A stretch of 64,000 bases of DNA from contig OY970831.1 of assembly GCA_963853835.1 (NCBI GenBank), positions 59,974,371 to 60,038,370 on the forward strand, given 5' to 3'. This DNA is from Calendula officinalis. Taxonomy: Eukaryota > Streptophyta > Magnoliopsida > Asterales > Asteraceae. Below are positions 61,248 through 64,000 of this stretch, piece after piece; position 1 is the stretch's first letter; the number at the start of each line of letters is the position of its first letter. The position numbers and the translations under genes are program-made. The notes beneath the pieces were generated by a model. It had not been told where the DNA came from. It made no database searches and worked only from the letters and a program-made list of their open reading frames with translations.

Positions 61248-62096
61248 TTAAGTAAAGTAAGGAACAATCATACCTCGGTATGTGGATTGACATACTGGTT
61301 TACCAGTTTCATCCTTACTTATCTTATCCTGAGTACCCATAGGAGTGTGCATGGAAGATAAATTTTCAAATTTGTATTTCTTTAACATGTCATGCACATA
61401 CTTACTTTGATTTATAAAAGTGCCATCAGGCTTTTGTTCAACTTGTAAACCAAGAAAGTAAGTAAGTTCTCCCATCATACTCATCTGATACTGAGTTGAC
61501 ATTATCTTAGCAAACCAGTCACACATTGACTTGTCAGTGGAACCAAAGATAATATCATCTACATATATCTGAATGAGTAAGATGTCAGAACCTTTCCTTT
61601 TTGAAAATAAAGTTTTATCAATTTTACCTCTTGTAAACTTATTTTCAATAAGATACTCAGACAAGGTGTCATACCAGGCTCTTGGAGCTTGTTTGAGCCC
61701 ATATGGAGCTTTATCAAGTTTGAAAACATAATGAGGAAATTTGGGATCACCAAAACCTGGAGGTTGTTTAACATAAACTTCTTCTTGTAGTTTTCCATTT
61801 AGAAAAGCACTTTTGACATCCATCTGATAAACTTTGAAATTCTTAAAGGCTGCATATGCAAGATACAACCTAATAGCTTCAATTCTTGCAACTGGTGCAA
61901 AAGTTTCATCATAGTCAATGCCTTCTTCTTGCCTGTAACCTTGAGCAACTAACCTTGCTTTGTTTCTGATGACAACACCATCCTTGTCCATCTTGTTTCT
62001 GAACACCCACTTAGTACCAATAATAGTTTTGCCAGAAGGAGGTGGTACTAAGTTCCAAACTTTGTTTCTTTCAAACTCTGTGAGCTCTTCTTGCAT
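61248..62096 (-). pseudogene. pol of CopB: reverse transcriptase
   Basis: The 282 residues are a nearly complete copia RT: MQEELTEFERNKVW, GTKWVFRNKMDKDG, YQMDVKSAFLNGKLQ (first Asp), VKQPPGFGDPKFPHYVF (the segment deleted in CopA), GLKQAPRAWYD, YVDDIIFGSTD (Asp pair) and GELTYFLGLQ. Near 61265 one base is missing compared with CopA (GAACAATC against GAACCAATC), which shifts the frame and ends the open stretch after YRGMI; the true protein would continue toward RNase H. Confidence 0.9.
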
Positions 62097-62769
62097 AGCC
62101 TCTACCCAATCTTCATCTAATAAAGCTTCATCAGCTTTCTTTGGTTCAATGGTAGATAGAAAACTTGAGAAGAAACAAAAGTTTGCAGTTGCTTGGGTTG
62201 GAAATTCTAATTTTCTTCTTGTTTGGACACCTTCTTCAATAGGACAATAATGTTTGAGTGTGGATGGTCTCTGTGTTCCCTTAAATTTTTTCCTAAGGGA
62301 GCATTTGAAATAGGATCAACAATATCTTGTTGATTTGGTGTGTTGTCTGTCTGATACTGAGTGGAATTCTGATCAGTATTAGACAGTGCAGGTTGCTGTT
62401 CATCTTCATTTTGCAGAGTTGAAGTGGATTCTTGTGAAGTGTTGGATGTTTCACCTTCTTCATAAATAGAGTGGTTCAGATCATTAGTTGGAAACTCAGT
62501 ATGGAGGTCCTCTGATATAAGAACCTCAGTATTAGTCTCATTTGAGTGATACTGAGTTTGAACTTGATCAGTTTCATTAAACTTATTAGGAATAAAGTGT
62601 GGATGAAACTTAGGCTGTTCAGCAATGGAGTGTTCTGGATTTCATAGAATATCTATGCCACTTATGTCTTCACTTGCTGAGGTAGAATGCTCATTCTGTT
62701 CTTCATCGAATGTGACATGAATGGATTCTACAATCATCTTGGTTGAGATGATATACACTCTGAAAGCTT
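62097..62769 (-). pseudogene. pol of CopB: integrase C-terminal end and linker, truncated
   Basis: On the minus strand this matches CopA from about 21325 to 21998 (integrase tail and S/T/Q-rich linker). Small indels, for example around 62245 and 62290, break the frame. The codon that is TAG in CopA is GAG here (near 62512). It is cut at its N-terminal side by the telomere. Confidence 0.82.
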
Positions 62770-62910
62770 TAGGGTTTAGGGTTTAGGGTTTAGGGTTTAG
62801 GGTTTAGGGTTTAGGGTTTTAGGGTTTAGGGTTTTAGGGTTTAGGGTTTAGGGTTTAGGGTTTAGGGTTTTAGGGTTTAGGGTTTAGGGTTTAGGGTTTA
62901 GGGTTTAGGG
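62768..62910 (+). repeat. Proximal telomeric repeats with TTTTAGGG variants
   Basis: TTTAGGG units begin right at the retrotransposon break. Several eight-base TTTTAGGG units are mixed in (around 62817, 62831, 62867). The G-rich strand runs to the right, so the chromosome end lies to the right. Confidence 0.95.
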
Positions 62911-63176
62911 TTTGGGGTTTGGGGTTTGGGGTTTGGGGTTTGGGGTTTGGGGTTTGGGGTTTGGGGTTTGGGGTTTGGGGTTTGGGGTTTGGGGTTTGGG
63001 GTTTGGGGTTTGGGGTTTGGGGTTTGGGGTTTGGGGTTTGGGGTTTGGGGTTTGGGGTTTGGGGTTTGGGGTTTGGGGTTTGGGGTTTGGGGTTTGGGGT
63101 TTGGGGTTTGGGGTTTGGGGTTTGGGGTTTGGGGTTTGGGGTTTGGGGTTTGGGGTTTGGGGTTTGGGGTTTGGGT
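62911..63176 (+). repeat. Homogeneous block of variant telomeric repeat TTTGGGG
   Basis: About 37 consecutive copies of TTTGGGG occur with no TTTAGGG between them. Long open frames of GFGVWGL type here are artefacts of the seven-base period. Confidence 0.95.
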
Positions 63177-63301
63177 TTAGGGGTTTGGGGTTTGGGGTTA
63201 GGGTTTATGGGTTAGGGTTTAGGGTTTAGGGTTTAGGGTTTAGGGTTTTAGGGGTTAGGGTTAGGGTTTAGGGTTAGGGTTTAGGGTTAGGGTTTAGGGT
63301 T
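63177..63301 (+). repeat. Mixed telomeric variants, including TTAGGG
   Basis: Units change from TTTAGGGG and TTTATGGG to TTTAGGG, then an alternation of TTAGGG and TTTAGGG between about 63250 and 63310. Confidence 0.9.
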
Positions 63302-64000
63302 AGGGTTTAGGGTTTAGGGTTTAGGGTTTAGGGTTTAGGGTTTAGGGTTTAGGGTTTAGGGTTTAGGGTTTAGGGTTTAGGGTTTAGGGTTTAGGGTTTA
63401 GGGTTTAGGGTTTAGGGTTTAGGGTTTAGGGTTTAGGGTTTAGGGTTTAGGGTTTAGGGTTTAGGGTTTAGGGTTTAGGGTTTAGGGTTTAGGGTTTAGG
63501 GTTTAGGGTTTAGGGTTTAGGGTTTAGGGTTTAGGGTTTAGGGTTTAGGGTTTAGGGTTTAGGGTTTAGGGTTTAGGGTTTAGGGTTTAGGGTTTAGGGT
63601 TTAGGGTTTAGGGTTTAGGGTTTAGGGTTTAGGGTTTAGGGTTTAGGGTTTAGGGTTTAGGGTTTAGGGTTTAGGGTTTAGGGTTTAGGGTTTAGGGTTT
63701 AGGGTTTAGGGTTTAGGGTTTAGGGTTTAGGGTTTAGGGTTTAGGGTTTAGGGTTTAGGGTTTAGGGTTTAGGGTTTAGGGTTTAGGGTTTAGGGTTTAG
63801 GGTTTAGGGTTTAGGGTTTAGGGTTTAGGGTTTAGGGTTTAGGGTTTAGGGTTTAGGGTTTAGGGTTTAGGGTTTAGGGTTTAGGGTTTAGGGTTTAGGG
63901 TTTAGGGTTTAGGGTTTAGGGTTTAGGGTTTAGGGTTTAGGGTTTAGGGTTTAGGGTTTAGGGTTTAGGGTTTAGGGTTTAGGGTTTAGGGTTTAGGGTT
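63302..64000 (+). repeat. Telomere, uniform TTTAGGG
   Basis: About 100 perfect heptamers run to the end of the window. This is the Arabidopsis-type plant telomere sequence in terminal orientation. Confidence 0.98.

Larger units (their letters stand above)
61119..62772 (-). mobile_element. CopB, middle part, truncated by the telomere
   Basis: Continuing from 51165, the minus strand gives RNase H start, reverse transcriptase, linker and the C-terminal end of integrase. Similarity to CopA continues through TGAAAGCTTTAG (to 62772; CopA counterpart about 21321-21340), where telomeric repeats take over. The integrase core, protease, gag and 5' LTR are missing. Confidence 0.92.

Noticed and set aside
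62912..63229. Open frames in all three plus-strand frames encoding GFGVWGL repeats
   Set aside because: They are products of the seven-base telomeric period, which gives the same peptide repeat in every frame without stops.

Overview
The window is the right-hand end of a plant chromosome. The last ~1.2 kb is telomeric DNA of the Arabidopsis type (TTTAGGG), with the G-rich strand running 5'->3' toward base 64000. Nearly all the rest is a tandem subtelomeric satellite invaded by LTR retrotransposons. I see no host gene, tRNA, rRNA or CRISPR array. Telomere type, retrotransposon lineages and LTR structure indicate a land plant, probably a eudicot; the species cannot be named from the sequence alone.

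Layout. 1-16926: satellite array A, ~81-83 bp monomers in dimers and in a ~439 bp higher-order unit containing a 111 bp hybrid monomer; longer blocks (1671, 1920 bp) are re-duplicated. 16927-28374: a complete Ty1/copia element, here called CopA (11,448 bp, 510 bp LTRs, 5 bp target duplication CATAA). It has gag, pol and a third, env-position gene that looks like a two-exon gene with its own promoter. 28375-45681: array B, the continuation of A, with 2.1-3.0 kb re-duplications. 45682-47593: an antisense, LTR-less pol fragment of another copia lineage. 47594-50121: array C. 50122-51165 plus 61119-62772: a second, antisense and internally deleted relative of CopA (CopB). Its pol is split by a 9,953 bp non-coding LTR retrotransposon (51166-61118, 2,795 bp LTRs, target duplication GACCC), probably a non-autonomous relative of Tekay/Del-type Ty3/gypsy elements, which itself carries a 281 bp solo LTR. 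62768-64000: telomere, fused directly to the broken integrase gene of CopB.

How the parts fit. CopA inserted into satellite recently (3 LTR differences in 510 bp). Its gag and pol are broken by frameshifts, stops and a 53 bp deletion, while the third gene is open once its predicted intron is removed. CopB lost its 5' half where the telomere begins; a shared TTTAG at the join suggests a chromosome break healed by telomere addition.

Main candidates for new biology: (i) a short motif, CAGTAT/ATACTG, scattered ~58 times through CopA on both strands and in all three codon frames, far above chance; (ii) the third gene of CopA with its own TATA box, leader and a phase-compatible 689 nt intron; (iii) a phase-compatible 1,346 nt exitron-like segment whose removal would fuse gag to pol; (iv) satellite monomers that each carry a dyad hairpin and a telo-box; (v) paired hairpins with the same loop but different stems in the LTRs of the non-autonomous element. 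All counts were made by eye.
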